A DNA stretch of 64,000 bases, taken from an uncultured Lachnospiraceae bacterium (GTDB lineage Bacteria; Bacillota; Clostridia; Lachnospirales; Lachnospiraceae). The DNA is taken from NCBI GenBank assembly GCA_902796005.1, contig CADBNF010000032.1, positions 1 through 64,000 of the forward strand, read 5' to 3'. The notes beneath the pieces are model-generated. The model saw nothing but the letters and a program-made list of their open reading frames with translations, was not told the origin of the DNA and did no database searches. Each line of letters opens with the position of its first letter. The first letter of the stretch is position 1. The position numbers and the translations under genes were made by a program. Below are positions 57,947 through 64,000 of this stretch, in pieces.

Positions 57947-59151
57947 GAAGCATTAAGAGTGTATTCAAAATCGGCAACGGACCCTCCAGTTCCCACACCG
58001 TAGGTCCCTACAATGCGGCAAAGCTTTTCCGCAGCATGTACCCGGATGCGGATGTCTACAGGGTTACCCTTTTCGGTTCCCTGGCCTTCACCGGAGAAGG
58101 CCACAGTACGAAAAAGGCGGTGCAGACCGGGCTTCCCGAGGCAGTTGTTTCCTTTGACAAAAGCGTCGGGCTGGACGATCTTCCCTTCCCCAATACCATG
58201 GAATTTACCGCGGAAAAGGCAGGAAAGGTCATCGGGAAAGCACGGATATTTTCCATCGGCGGCGGAAGCATCCAGGTGGAGGGAGAGGAGACCGGGGAGG
58301 ACTGTATCTATCCCTACCGGAACTTTACGGAGATCCTGGATGTCTGCCGGGAAAGAAACCTTTCCCTGAAGGAATTTATCTATGAAACGGAAGGGGAAAG
58401 CCTGAAAGAGTACCTGGCGGAAATCTGGCATGCCATGGAGGAAGCGGTGGAACGCGGCCTGAAGGCGGAGGGCATCCTGCCCGGCGGCCTGGGCGTAAGC
58501 AGAAAGGCGAAAACCCTGTACGAAAAACGGTGCTACAACGAAAGCTCGGACGTGACCATGAACCGCCTGATCGCCTCCTATGCCTTTGCCGTAAGCGAAG
58601 AAAATGCTTCTGAAAATATTGTGGTCACCGCGCCTACCTGCGGAAGCTGCGGCGTGATACCGGGACTGTTTTACTATATGCAGCATGACCGGGGCTTTCC
58701 GGAAGGAGAAATCCTGGATGCTCTGGCAGTAGCCGGCCTTATCGGCAATGTTATCCGTACAAATGCCAGTATTTCCGGCGCGGAATGCGGCTGCCAGGCG
58801 GAAATCGGCAGTGCCTGCAGTATGGCGGCCGGCGCATTGGCCTCCCTTTACGGCTTATCCATCGATAAAATAGAATATGCGGCGGAAATCGCCATGGAGC
58901 ACAATCTGGGCCTGACCTGCGACCCGGTCATGGGCCTGGTGCAGATTCCCTGTATCGAAAGAAATTCCGTAGCGGCGCTGCGGGCCTTAAGCTGCGTGAA
59001 CCTTTCCAGGTTTCTTTCCGAGACCCGGAAGATCAGTTTCGACCAGGTGGTGGCCACCATGTACCAGACCGGCCGGGATATGGACAGCAAATACCGGGAA
59101 ACCAGCCACGGCGGCCTGGCCATTATGTACCGGAATGATGAATTGGCTTAA
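57943..59151 (+). CDS. sdaA: L-serine dehydratase, single-chain iron-sulfur type
   Basis: This encodes 402 residues with beta and alpha domains fused. The N-terminal beta domain opens S-V-F-K-I-G-N-G-P-S-S-S-H-T-V-G-P. The alpha domain starts near 150 and supplies cluster and active-site Cys residues in T-A-P-T-C-G-S-C-G, A-E-C-G-C-Q-A-E-I-G-S-A-C, and G-L-T-C-D-P-V-M-G-L-V-Q-I-P-C. It converts L-serine to pyruvate and ammonia with an oxygen-labile [4Fe-4S] cluster, fitting an anaerobe. The ATG overlaps the previous stop, so it is coupled. A terminator follows. Confidence 0.94.
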   Translation: MRSIKSVFKIGNGPSSSHTVGPYNAAKLFRSMYPDADVYRVTLFGSLAFTGEGHSTKKAVQTGLPEAVVSFDKSVGLDDLPFPNTMEFTAEKAGKVIGKARIFSIGGGSIQVEGEETGEDCIYPYRNFTEILDVCRERNLSLKEFIYETEGESLKEYLAEIWHAMEEAVERGLKAEGILPGGLGVSRKAKTLYEKRCYNESSDVTMNRLIASYAFAVSEENASENIVVTAPTCGSCGVIPGLFYYMQHDRGFPEGEILDALAVAGLIGNVIRTNASISGAECGCQAEIGSACSMAAGALASLYGLSIDKIEYAAEIAMEHNLGLTCDPVMGLVQIPCIERNSVAALRALSCVNLSRFLSETRKISFDQVVATMYQTGRDMDSKYRETSHGGLAIMYRNDELA

Positions 59152-59168
59152 AGAGAAGATTATATAAA

Positions 59169-59198
59169 GTTTTCGCTAAACAACAGTTTAACGAAAAC
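59169..59198 (+). repeat. Inverted repeat downstream of sdaA
   Basis: GTTTTCG-x-TAAAC (59169-59181) faces GTTTA-x-CGAAAAC (59186-59198), 12 paired bases with one mismatch and a 4-base loop. There is no T tract next to it; the true terminator lies 40 bases on. Confidence 0.55.
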
Positions 59199-59236
59199 AT
59201 CTGTCCATTTTTCACCAAAACCACTCTCGATAAAGA

Positions 59237-59266
59237 AAAAACCCGGAATCCCGGGTTTTTCTTTTT
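59237..59266. terminator. Terminator between sdaA and the facing zinc-ribbon gene
   Basis: A 10-bp stem (59237-59246 with 59251-59260), the right arm ending in T5, followed by CTTTTT. The A-rich left side lets it act on minus-strand transcripts as well. Confidence 0.85.
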
Positions 59267-59285
59267 GCTGTATTTACTGCTGTAT

Positions 59286-60167
59286 TTACAGATGTGCGAT
59301 AATTTCCTTTATGGCATCACGGAATCTGCCGGGATTAAAGAAATCCCCCATGTTGATCTTCAGATACTTTCCGTTTTTCAGGTTAACAACAAGATATTCC
59401 TTCTCGATGGATGCATCCGTGATATCCGTATACTGAAGCTGGGCGGCCATGACTTCCTTCTTGGCGGCTTTTACACCGGCATAAATCAGTCCGCCGATGG
59501 CCAGCTGCTTTACCTGTTCCTTTGTTCCCGGAATTCCCGCGTAATATAAGCCGTATTTTGTGACCACAAGGCCTGCACGGCCTAAAGCCAGTTTGCTCTT
59601 TTTTTCATCGAGATTCAGGGTAAGCATACCGATAACGTCGTCTGCCGTGGCTTTTCCGCCGCAGATAAACTTCAGGGTCTTTTCCATCAGCTTATCGGAA
59701 ATAAAGGGTCTGAAGGATGCAATATACGTGTTCGGTGCCGCGTATTTGTTCTCTGCAGGCGTATTGATAAGATTCGCCAGGTTATCCTTCCAGAACTGTT
59801 CAATATCGAAGCCCTTTTCGGATGCGGTCTGTGAAGACACTTCCGGTTCGGGTTCCGGGATCCTTTCCGGTGCTTTGGCAAATACGGGAGGAACGACAGG
59901 CTCAGGGGCTTTGGCAGGTTCCGGCTCTTTGACCGGTTCCGGGGCTGCCGGTTCGGATACCGGGATATCCTCCATGGGTTCTTCGGGCACGGGGATTTCC
60001 GACGGTTCGCCTTCCAGCTCTGTATTTGTTAATTTATTCACAATTTCGGCAGGCGCATCCGTGAATCTTTTTTCTTCACGGTGCCTGTTGCGTTTTAACG
60101 GTGCTCCGCAGTTGTAACAGAATTTTTCATCTTCTTCGACATTTGCGCCACAGTTCGAACAAAACAT
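59286..60167 (-). CDS. Zinc-ribbon protein with a Pro/Glu-rich linker and a C-terminal PH-like domain
   Basis: This encodes 293 residues. Cys 3, 6, 17 and 20 form the zinc ribbon. Residues about 50-120 are a Pro- and Glu-rich spacer with repeated P-E-P and A-P-E-P units. The C-terminal domain (about 180-293) has strands such as L-G-R-A-G-L-V-V-T-K-Y-G-L-Y-Y-A and Y-L-V-V-N-L-K-N-G-K-Y-L-K-I-N, resembling bacterial PH-like stress-sensing domains. No membrane segment. An AAAGGAG site precedes the ATG at 60167. Function unknown; it shares only the ribbon with the protein at 1470. Confidence 0.78.
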   Translation of the reverse strand: MFCSNCGANVEEDEKFCYNCGAPLKRNRHREEKRFTDAPAEIVNKLTNTELEGEPSEIPVPEEPMEDIPVSEPAAPEPVKEPEPAKAPEPVVPPVFAKAPERIPEPEPEVSSQTASEKGFDIEQFWKDNLANLINTPAENKYAAPNTYIASFRPFISDKLMEKTLKFICGGKATADDVIGMLTLNLDEKKSKLALGRAGLVVTKYGLYYAGIPGTKEQVKQLAIGGLIYAGVKAAKKEVMAAQLQYTDITDASIEKEYLVVNLKNGKYLKINMGDFFNPGRFRDAIKEIIAHL

Positions 60168-60289
60168 GGATTATTCTCCTTTTTTCGTTTCTTATTCTTA
60201 TAAAACCGGAAATACCGGCAAAGAATCCGTGTATTTATGTTTCTATCATACCATGAAAAACTCAAATTAAAAACAATTTCTTTTGTTTC

Positions 60290-60318
60290 TTGCGCTTCTG
60301 TGCGGGATAAGCTATACT
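60290..60318 (+). promoter_or_regulatory. Promoter of the small unknown gene
   Basis: TTGCGC (60290-60295) and TATACT (60313-60318) are 17 bp apart. The leader is about 30 bases. Confidence 0.55.
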
Positions 60319-60356
60319 CTTCCGGTGAAGAATCCGATAAGGAGGACATATTAAGG

Positions 60357-60581
60357 ATGAAAACCTACGAGCTTGTATTTGAGGAAAAACAGCCCACCTG
60401 CGGCGGCAAATCCCCCGTCAACACCAGCATCAGCATGGTGACCATCGAGGATCCCCTGGAATACGTCAAGGCGAAGGAGCCCGGCGCAGAATGCACCATG
60501 ACCACGGAGGGCGATACCATTATTATCGAGGTAAAACGCGTCCGCGACATGTGGGCAAGATATGAATTTACCGAGGATTGA
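60357..60581 (+). CDS. Small conserved-looking protein of unknown function
   Basis: This encodes 74 residues starting M-K-T-Y-E-L-V-F-E-E-K-Q-P-T-C-G-G-K-S-P, with alternating beta-like segments and a D-M-W-A-R-Y-E-F end. It is acidic, with no signal, membrane or zinc motif beyond one Cys. ATG 60357 follows a GGAGG and an AAGG; a longer frame from 60237 would include the promoter. A dedicated promoter and terminator support a real gene. I do not recognise a family. Confidence 0.7.
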   Translation: MKTYELVFEEKQPTCGGKSPVNTSISMVTIEDPLEYVKAKEPGAECTMTTEGDTIIIEVKRVRDMWARYEFTED

Positions 60582-60593
60582 TGCATTGACATG

Positions 60594-60620
60594 AAAAAAG
60601 AGCCGAAAGGCTCTTTTTTT
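60594..60620. terminator. Rho-independent terminator
   Basis: An 11-bp stem (60594-60604 with 60609-60619) on a GAAA loop; the right arm ends in a T7 tract. It faces the phosphatase gene and can serve both strands. Confidence 0.9.
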
Positions 60621-60630
60621 GCGGAATCGA

Positions 60631-61176
60631 TTACTGCATTTTAACGGTATATACTTCACCGTTTCTCTGCATATGCTTCCAGATATCCTTAATCGGCGTG
60701 TATTCCAGCTGGGCAATCAGCGCGCAGTTCATGCAGCCGTGGCCGGCAATCAGGATGTTTTTTCCCTCTCTGTGCAGGGGCATGAGCACTTCTCTGATAA
60801 ATTCCCCCGTGCGGAAATACAGCTCGGCAAAGGATTCCCCGCCCTTTGGCGTCTGATAGGCCTCCGGATGATGGTAGAAGCCGGTATCGACAAATTCACC
60901 GATGGCAGCCTGGCCGTCATAGACGCCAAAGTCCATTTCCGAGAGGCGTTCGTCCGGGATAATCGGAATATTTCTTCCCTCCAGGAAAAGCTCGGCCGTT
61001 TCCTTTGCCCGGATAAGGGGGGAACAATAACAGATATCCACCGGCAGATCGGCGTATTTCTCATGGGCTTTACGGGCATCCTCTCTCCCATTCTCATTTA
61101 AGGGAATGTCCGCCTTTCCCTGCATCAGCTGCCGTTCATTCCATTCGGTTTTACCGTGTCTGATAACATATATCAT
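60631..61176 (-). CDS. Histidine phosphatase family protein
   Basis: This encodes 181 residues. The catalytic motif is R6-H7-G8-K-T, with E-W-N following; the second His is in I-A-G-H-G-C-M-N, and S-P-L-I-R-A-K-E-T-A is the usual S-P-x-x-R-x-x-x-T block. This covers cofactor-type phosphoglycerate mutases, alpha-ribazole phosphatases and broad phosphatases; the size and lack of neighbours point to a broad phosphatase. It has an AAGAGGAATC ribosome site. The MFS gene upstream on the same strand is 25 bases away. Confidence 0.9.
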   Translation of the reverse strand: MIYVIRHGKTEWNERQLMQGKADIPLNENGREDARKAHEKYADLPVDICYCSPLIRAKETAELFLEGRNIPIIPDERLSEMDFGVYDGQAAIGEFVDTGFYHHPEAYQTPKGGESFAELYFRTGEFIREVLMPLHREGKNILIAGHGCMNCALIAQLEYTPIKDIWKHMQRNGEVYTVKMQ

Positions 61177-61201
61177 AATGATTCCTCTTTCTGTATTTCA
61201 A

Positions 61202-62506
61202 TCAGTTGTTCTCTGTATTGTCCTCCGGCAGTTCTTCCGTATTATAAATCTTCGCCACATGCTTTGCATTGCCGCCGATGACGAAAACAGCTGCGGCCGC
61301 ATTCATCATCATGAAGATGAAAAGCACCAGACGCACGTCCAGCACAAGGGTCAGCGCGCCGGCCAGCAGCTCGGAGAAAAAGCTTCCTGTGGTGTTGAGC
61401 ATATTGAAGGTTCCGTTAAAGCGGCCCTTGCGTTCATCGGGCACGTACCGCTGGGTGGCGGATACCCGGATGGTATAGCTGGTTACGCCCAGGATACCGT
61501 TGAAAAAGCACATGATCATCATCATGGGAATATTTCCCACGTAGAGGTAGAAGCCCTCCAGCAGGCAGGTAGCGATATATACGGTAAGAGCGATTTTGAA
61601 CTTGTGCCTGGCGGGAAGCTTGATCCTGTACTGGATGATACCGCCGATTGCCCGGCCTACGATGGCCATGCCCCAGACCAGCATGTAGATGTATTCTCCG
61701 TTGGGATAGGCGCCGCGGAAATACGGCAAAGTAATGACCGTGGAGGCGCCCATGGCCAGGGCGGAAAAGGTAAAATAAATCACAATGGCCAGCAGGCCTT
61801 TCTCGGACCAGAGATAGCGGAAGCCTTCTTTGATATCCGTCAGGAAACGCCTGCCGTAAAGGACTTTCTCTCCTGCTTCTTCACTGCTCTTCTGCTTTTC
61901 TATATATTTCTCATCTGTCCGAATCTGCGTCTCCATAATCGCCGCAATAAGAAAGCTTACTGCATTAATCCAGAAGATTGGCACAATGCCTATCAGATTG
62001 TAAAGAAATGCGGAGACCGGCACCATAACCGTTGAAACCGTCTCCAGAATGCTTGCCACGGAATAGGCCTTCTGGAAATTCCCTTCTGTGATAAGCAGCG
62101 GATAAAAGCTTTCATAAGCCACCATATAAATGCTTTCGATGGATCCCAGGAGGAAGCACATCACGGCCATAATAATGAAATTAAACCAGCCGTTGCTGAG
62201 CATCACCGCCATCAGACAATAGATTACCGCTGAAAGGAAGTCCAGCATATAAATGGCCTTTTTCCGGGAAAATCTGTCCAGGATAGCGCCGGAAACAATA
62301 GGCATGAAAATCTGAGGCAGCGTAAACACCGCTATATAAATGGCATAATACAGCGATGATTGTGTATAATCCAGCACCAGAAGACTCATGGCGAAGCCGG
62401 CCAGATAGCTGCCCAGCATGGACACAACACTGCCCCAGGTTATAATCTTGAAATCCCTCGTCCAGAGGGTATTTGTACTCTTTTGGGTTTCTTTCTCCTT
62501 GTTCAT
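61202..62506 (-). CDS. MFS transporter
   Basis: This encodes 434 residues with about twelve membrane segments. The loop between segments 2 and 3 reads G-A-I-L-D-R-F-S-R-K-K-A-I-Y, the MFS motif A, and a long cytoplasmic loop (about 185-225) divides the halves. A late R-Y-V-P-D-E-R-K-G-R-F-N-G resembles macrolide-efflux-type MFS proteins. Drug or metabolite export is likely; the substrate is unknown. No good ribosome site is seen before ATG 62506 and the promoter leaves almost no leader. Confidence 0.85.
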   Translation of the reverse strand: MNKEKETQKSTNTLWTRDFKIITWGSVVSMLGSYLAGFAMSLLVLDYTQSSLYYAIYIAVFTLPQIFMPIVSGAILDRFSRKKAIYMLDFLSAVIYCLMAVMLSNGWFNFIIMAVMCFLLGSIESIYMVAYESFYPLLITEGNFQKAYSVASILETVSTVMVPVSAFLYNLIGIVPIFWINAVSFLIAAIMETQIRTDEKYIEKQKSSEEAGEKVLYGRRFLTDIKEGFRYLWSEKGLLAIVIYFTFSALAMGASTVITLPYFRGAYPNGEYIYMLVWGMAIVGRAIGGIIQYRIKLPARHKFKIALTVYIATCLLEGFYLYVGNIPMMMIMCFFNGILGVTSYTIRVSATQRYVPDERKGRFNGTFNMLNTTGSFFSELLAGALTLVLDVRLVLFIFMMMNAAAAVFVIGGNAKHVAKIYNTEELPEDNTENN

Positions 62507-62515
62507 AGCCTGCTT

Positions 62516-62544
62516 ATTGTGGCACAGATGGGAGGGGTTGTCAA
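62516..62544 (-). promoter_or_regulatory. Candidate promoter of the MFS gene
   Basis: On the minus strand, TTGACA (62544-62539) and CACAAT (62521-62516) have a 17-bp spacer. The start would fall near 62509, only a few bases before the ATG. Confidence 0.5.
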
Positions 62545-62620
62545 CTCAGTCACACCCCAACAAGACAGAATACACAAAAAGCAGAAATAAAGATTGTTGA
62601 TTATTCTTTCTACTCTTCTG

Positions 62621-62649
62621 TTGACAGGCTTAATAGAGAAATATATTAT
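62621..62649 (+). promoter_or_regulatory. Sigma-A promoter of the DUF2812-PadR operon
   Basis: A consensus TTGACA (62621-62626) and TATTAT (62644-62649) are 17 bp apart. Initiation near 62656 lies just ahead of the candidate PadR site. Confidence 0.75.
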
Positions 62650-62663
62650 AAAGATGTAAATAT

Positions 62664-62691
62664 TATCGAGTATCGATATCAGGTGTCGATA
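62664..62691 (+). promoter_or_regulatory. Candidate PadR operator with repeated TCGA cores
   Basis: TATCGA (62664-62669), TATCGATA (62671-62678) and TGTCGATA (62684-62691) place three TCGA cores within 28 bases, immediately downstream of the predicted transcription start. This fits autorepression by the PadR protein encoded two genes on. Confidence 0.5.
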
Positions 62692-62711
62692 TTCAGAAAG
62701 GATACCGGTTT

Positions 62712-63407
62712 ATGAATAGAAAATACAAGTATGTTCCTTTGTATTTCAACTATACCAGAAGCGATGATTTTGCTGCATTTCTTTCCAACATGGCTAAAAA
62801 AGGCTGGAAACTGGTTTCCTTAAGCTCGATTATGAAATTTGAACGAACTGAAGCTGCAGACGAAGTATACGATGTACAGGTGTTTCTGCAAAACGGCGAT
62901 CTTGACTATTATCCAAACCAGTATACGGAAGAATTTGCCGATTACTGTCTCGCGGCCGGATGGGAATTGGTTGGTGCATTTGGAAAATGGACCGTTTTCC
63001 GCCAAATAAAGCCTGATGCACTCCCAATCTTCTCAAACACGGAACGCATCCAGGATATCTGCCGTATTGAAAGAAAACAGCATTTAACAACGCTGATAAA
63101 TTATTGTATTCTTTTTGTTTTACACCTTGTCATTGCAGGAATGCAATTACGGCAGTGGCATTTTCCATGGTTCTACGGTCTGGTGGTTTTAGATGGTATT
63201 GTTATCATTTATGATATTGTTTATTTATTATTACTTTCCCACTGGAAAAAAGAAAAAGAACGGGAATTAGTAGAAAAGGGAACTGCTATTTTCGGAAACG
63301 GCAACAGTAAACCAGGTTTTTTATCTCTCACAAGAATCATTTTATTCGTACTGCTGATTACTACAACAATCATTATTTTGATGCAGATTAAGAATAAAAT
63401 ATTATAA
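62712..63407 (+). CDS. DUF2812 domain membrane protein
   Basis: This encodes 231 residues. The cytoplasmic N-terminus (about 1-110) has W-K-L-V-S-L-S-S-I-M-K-F-E and G-W-E-L-V-G-A-F-G-K-W-T-V-F, two copies of the W-x-L/F pattern of DUF2812. Three membrane segments follow (about 122-142, 151-174 and 207-227). Such proteins usually accompany a PadR regulator, as here, and are thought to act with it in envelope-stress or drug response; the mechanism is unknown. The local base composition is much richer in A and T than the core genes. Confidence 0.85.
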   Translation: MNRKYKYVPLYFNYTRSDDFAAFLSNMAKKGWKLVSLSSIMKFERTEAADEVYDVQVFLQNGDLDYYPNQYTEEFADYCLAAGWELVGAFGKWTVFRQIKPDALPIFSNTERIQDICRIERKQHLTTLINYCILFVLHLVIAGMQLRQWHFPWFYGLVVLDGIVIIYDIVYLLLLSHWKKEKERELVEKGTAIFGNGNSKPGFLSLTRIILFVLLITTTIIILMQIKNKIL

Positions 63408-63436
63408 TCAAAAATTCATAACAGGAATGATTATAG

Positions 63437-63739
63437 ATGGCCAGAGAACAGTTTCAAACGCTTACGGAACCGATGTTTTATATTTTACTCGCCCTGCGGG
63501 AGGAATGCTGCGGGGTGGATATTATGGAGAAGGTTTCTCTTCTCTCCCACGGCCGGGTGCGTATCGGACCCGGAACTCTATATACCATGCTTCAGAAATT
63601 CGAAACAAATAAAGTCATCAGCCAGACTCGGTTTGCCGGACGGCAGAAATGGTATATTGTTACCGATACCGGCAGGAAAATGCTGAAGGAAGAGGTTGAA
63701 AGACTCAGGATTATGCTTCGTGATGCAGGAGAAGAATAA
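63437..63739 (+). CDS. PadR-family transcriptional regulator
   Basis: This encodes 100 residues: an N-terminal winged helix with P-M-F-Y-I-L-L-A-L, then G-P-G-T-L-Y-T-M-L-Q-K-F, the PadR signature, and a short C-terminal helix for dimerisation. It most likely represses its own operon through the TCGA-rich site at 62664-62691. It starts 29 bases after DUF2812. Confidence 0.92.
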   Translation: MAREQFQTLTEPMFYILLALREECCGVDIMEKVSLLSHGRVRIGPGTLYTMLQKFETNKVISQTRFAGRQKWYIVTDTGRKMLKEEVERLRIMLRDAGEE

Positions 63740-63809
63740 TAATGATAGTAAAGCCGGAAAGGTTTTATTATAAAACACTATAATGCTCAACAGAAAGGAG
63801 AAAAATAAT

Positions 63810-64000
63810 ATGACGAAAAAAGCAACAACAATAGTTATTATTATACTTACTCTTCTGGCCATATGTGCATTAATTGGATTTAAAAATCTCAACCCGGCAA
63901 CGGTATTTCTTCATAATGATTCAGATATGAAGATAGAAGAAGTTGAAATAAATACCACTACCGACATCCAGGGAACTTTGATTAATAATGGATATTTTAC
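63810..64000 (+). CDS. Exported or membrane-anchored protein, 5' part only
   Basis: The first 63 residues are visible and the frame is open at the right edge. M-T-K-K-A-T-T is followed by a hydrophobic stretch (about 8-23), then a polar region rich in Asn, Asp and Thr. It is probably extracellular and anchored by its N-terminus. AAAGGAG is well placed before ATG 63810. Its position 70 bases after PadR suggests the same regulon. No family can be assigned from this part. Confidence 0.7.
   Translation, partial: MTKKATTIVIIILTLLAICALIGFKNLNPATVFLHNDSDMKIEEVEINTTTDIQGTLINNGYF

Noticed and set aside
61106..62035. Plus-strand frame of 309 residues
   Set aside because: Antisense to the MFS transporter; no ribosome site or recognisable domain.
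1..64000. CRISPR arrays, tRNA or rRNA genes, insertion sequences
   Set aside because: No spaced direct repeats, cloverleaf with conserved T-loop, rRNA-like block, or transposase frame was found on reading both strands.

Overview
The window looks like a chromosomal segment of a moderately GC-rich Bacillota (class Clostridia), most probably a Lachnospiraceae gut-type anaerobe. The reasons are a SepF/YlmE/YlmH division operon, the rplU-prp-rpmA order with a Prp-type L27 leader peptide, an obg-yhbY-nadD-yqeK-rsfS operon, a tetrahydrofolate riboswitch in front of an ECF folate transporter, a B. subtilis-like 6S RNA, strong AGGAGG ribosome sites and many TGN-TATAAT extended -10 promoters. Family-level placement is inference. 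No tRNA, rRNA, CRISPR array, insertion sequence or prophage was seen.

Layout. 1-2284: the end of etfB, etfA, and a zinc-ribbon membrane protein. 2327-5835: two tandem GH63-like glycosidase genes, the first apparently lacking the catalytic acid. 5972-14435: a locus with a KAS III-like condensing enzyme, a complete Liv-type ABC importer (two permeases, two ATPases, a lipoprotein binding protein), a family-I CoA-transferase and a TetR regulator; the same TTCATTTT-containing candidate operator occurs at both the first promoter and the regulator's own promoter. 14465-27803: leuS, a DUF1461-type membrane protein, a DUF3160 lipoprotein pair, class II aldolase, 6S RNA, an Ldh/Mdh-type dehydrogenase, pheST and queA. 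27838-32154: a UlaG-like lactonase, an FGGY kinase and a COG2509 flavoprotein. 32132-43184: the elongation (rod) machinery radC-mreBCD-PBP2-rodA-DD-carboxypeptidase, then a 3D-domain protein and a peptidoglycan/polysaccharide deacetylase. 43237-48708: a P-loop protein, an HlyD-like adaptor, yggS-sepF-ylmH-lspA-rluD. 48771-50846: THF riboswitch, folT, folC. 50867-55305: rplU-prp-rpmA, obg-yhbY-nadD-yqeK-rsfS. 55304-61176: a frameshifted acetyltransferase, a galactokinase-family gene, an AlkZ-like protein, serine dehydratase, a zinc-ribbon protein, a small unknown protein and a histidine phosphatase. 61202-64000: an MFS transporter and an AT-rich accessory segment with DUF2812 and PadR genes and an unfinished gene at the right edge.

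How it fits together. Most of the window is core: translation, cell-wall growth, division and folate supply. The most system-like accessory part is 5972-14435, read here as uptake of a carboxylic acid, CoA activation by transfer, and a thiolase-fold acyl-CoA reaction under TetR control, possibly linked to the upstream electron-transfer flavoprotein. The substrate cannot be read from the sequence. The best-resolved regulatory device is the THF riboswitch, whose downstream sequence contains two mutually exclusive helices that would hide or expose the folT ribosome site.
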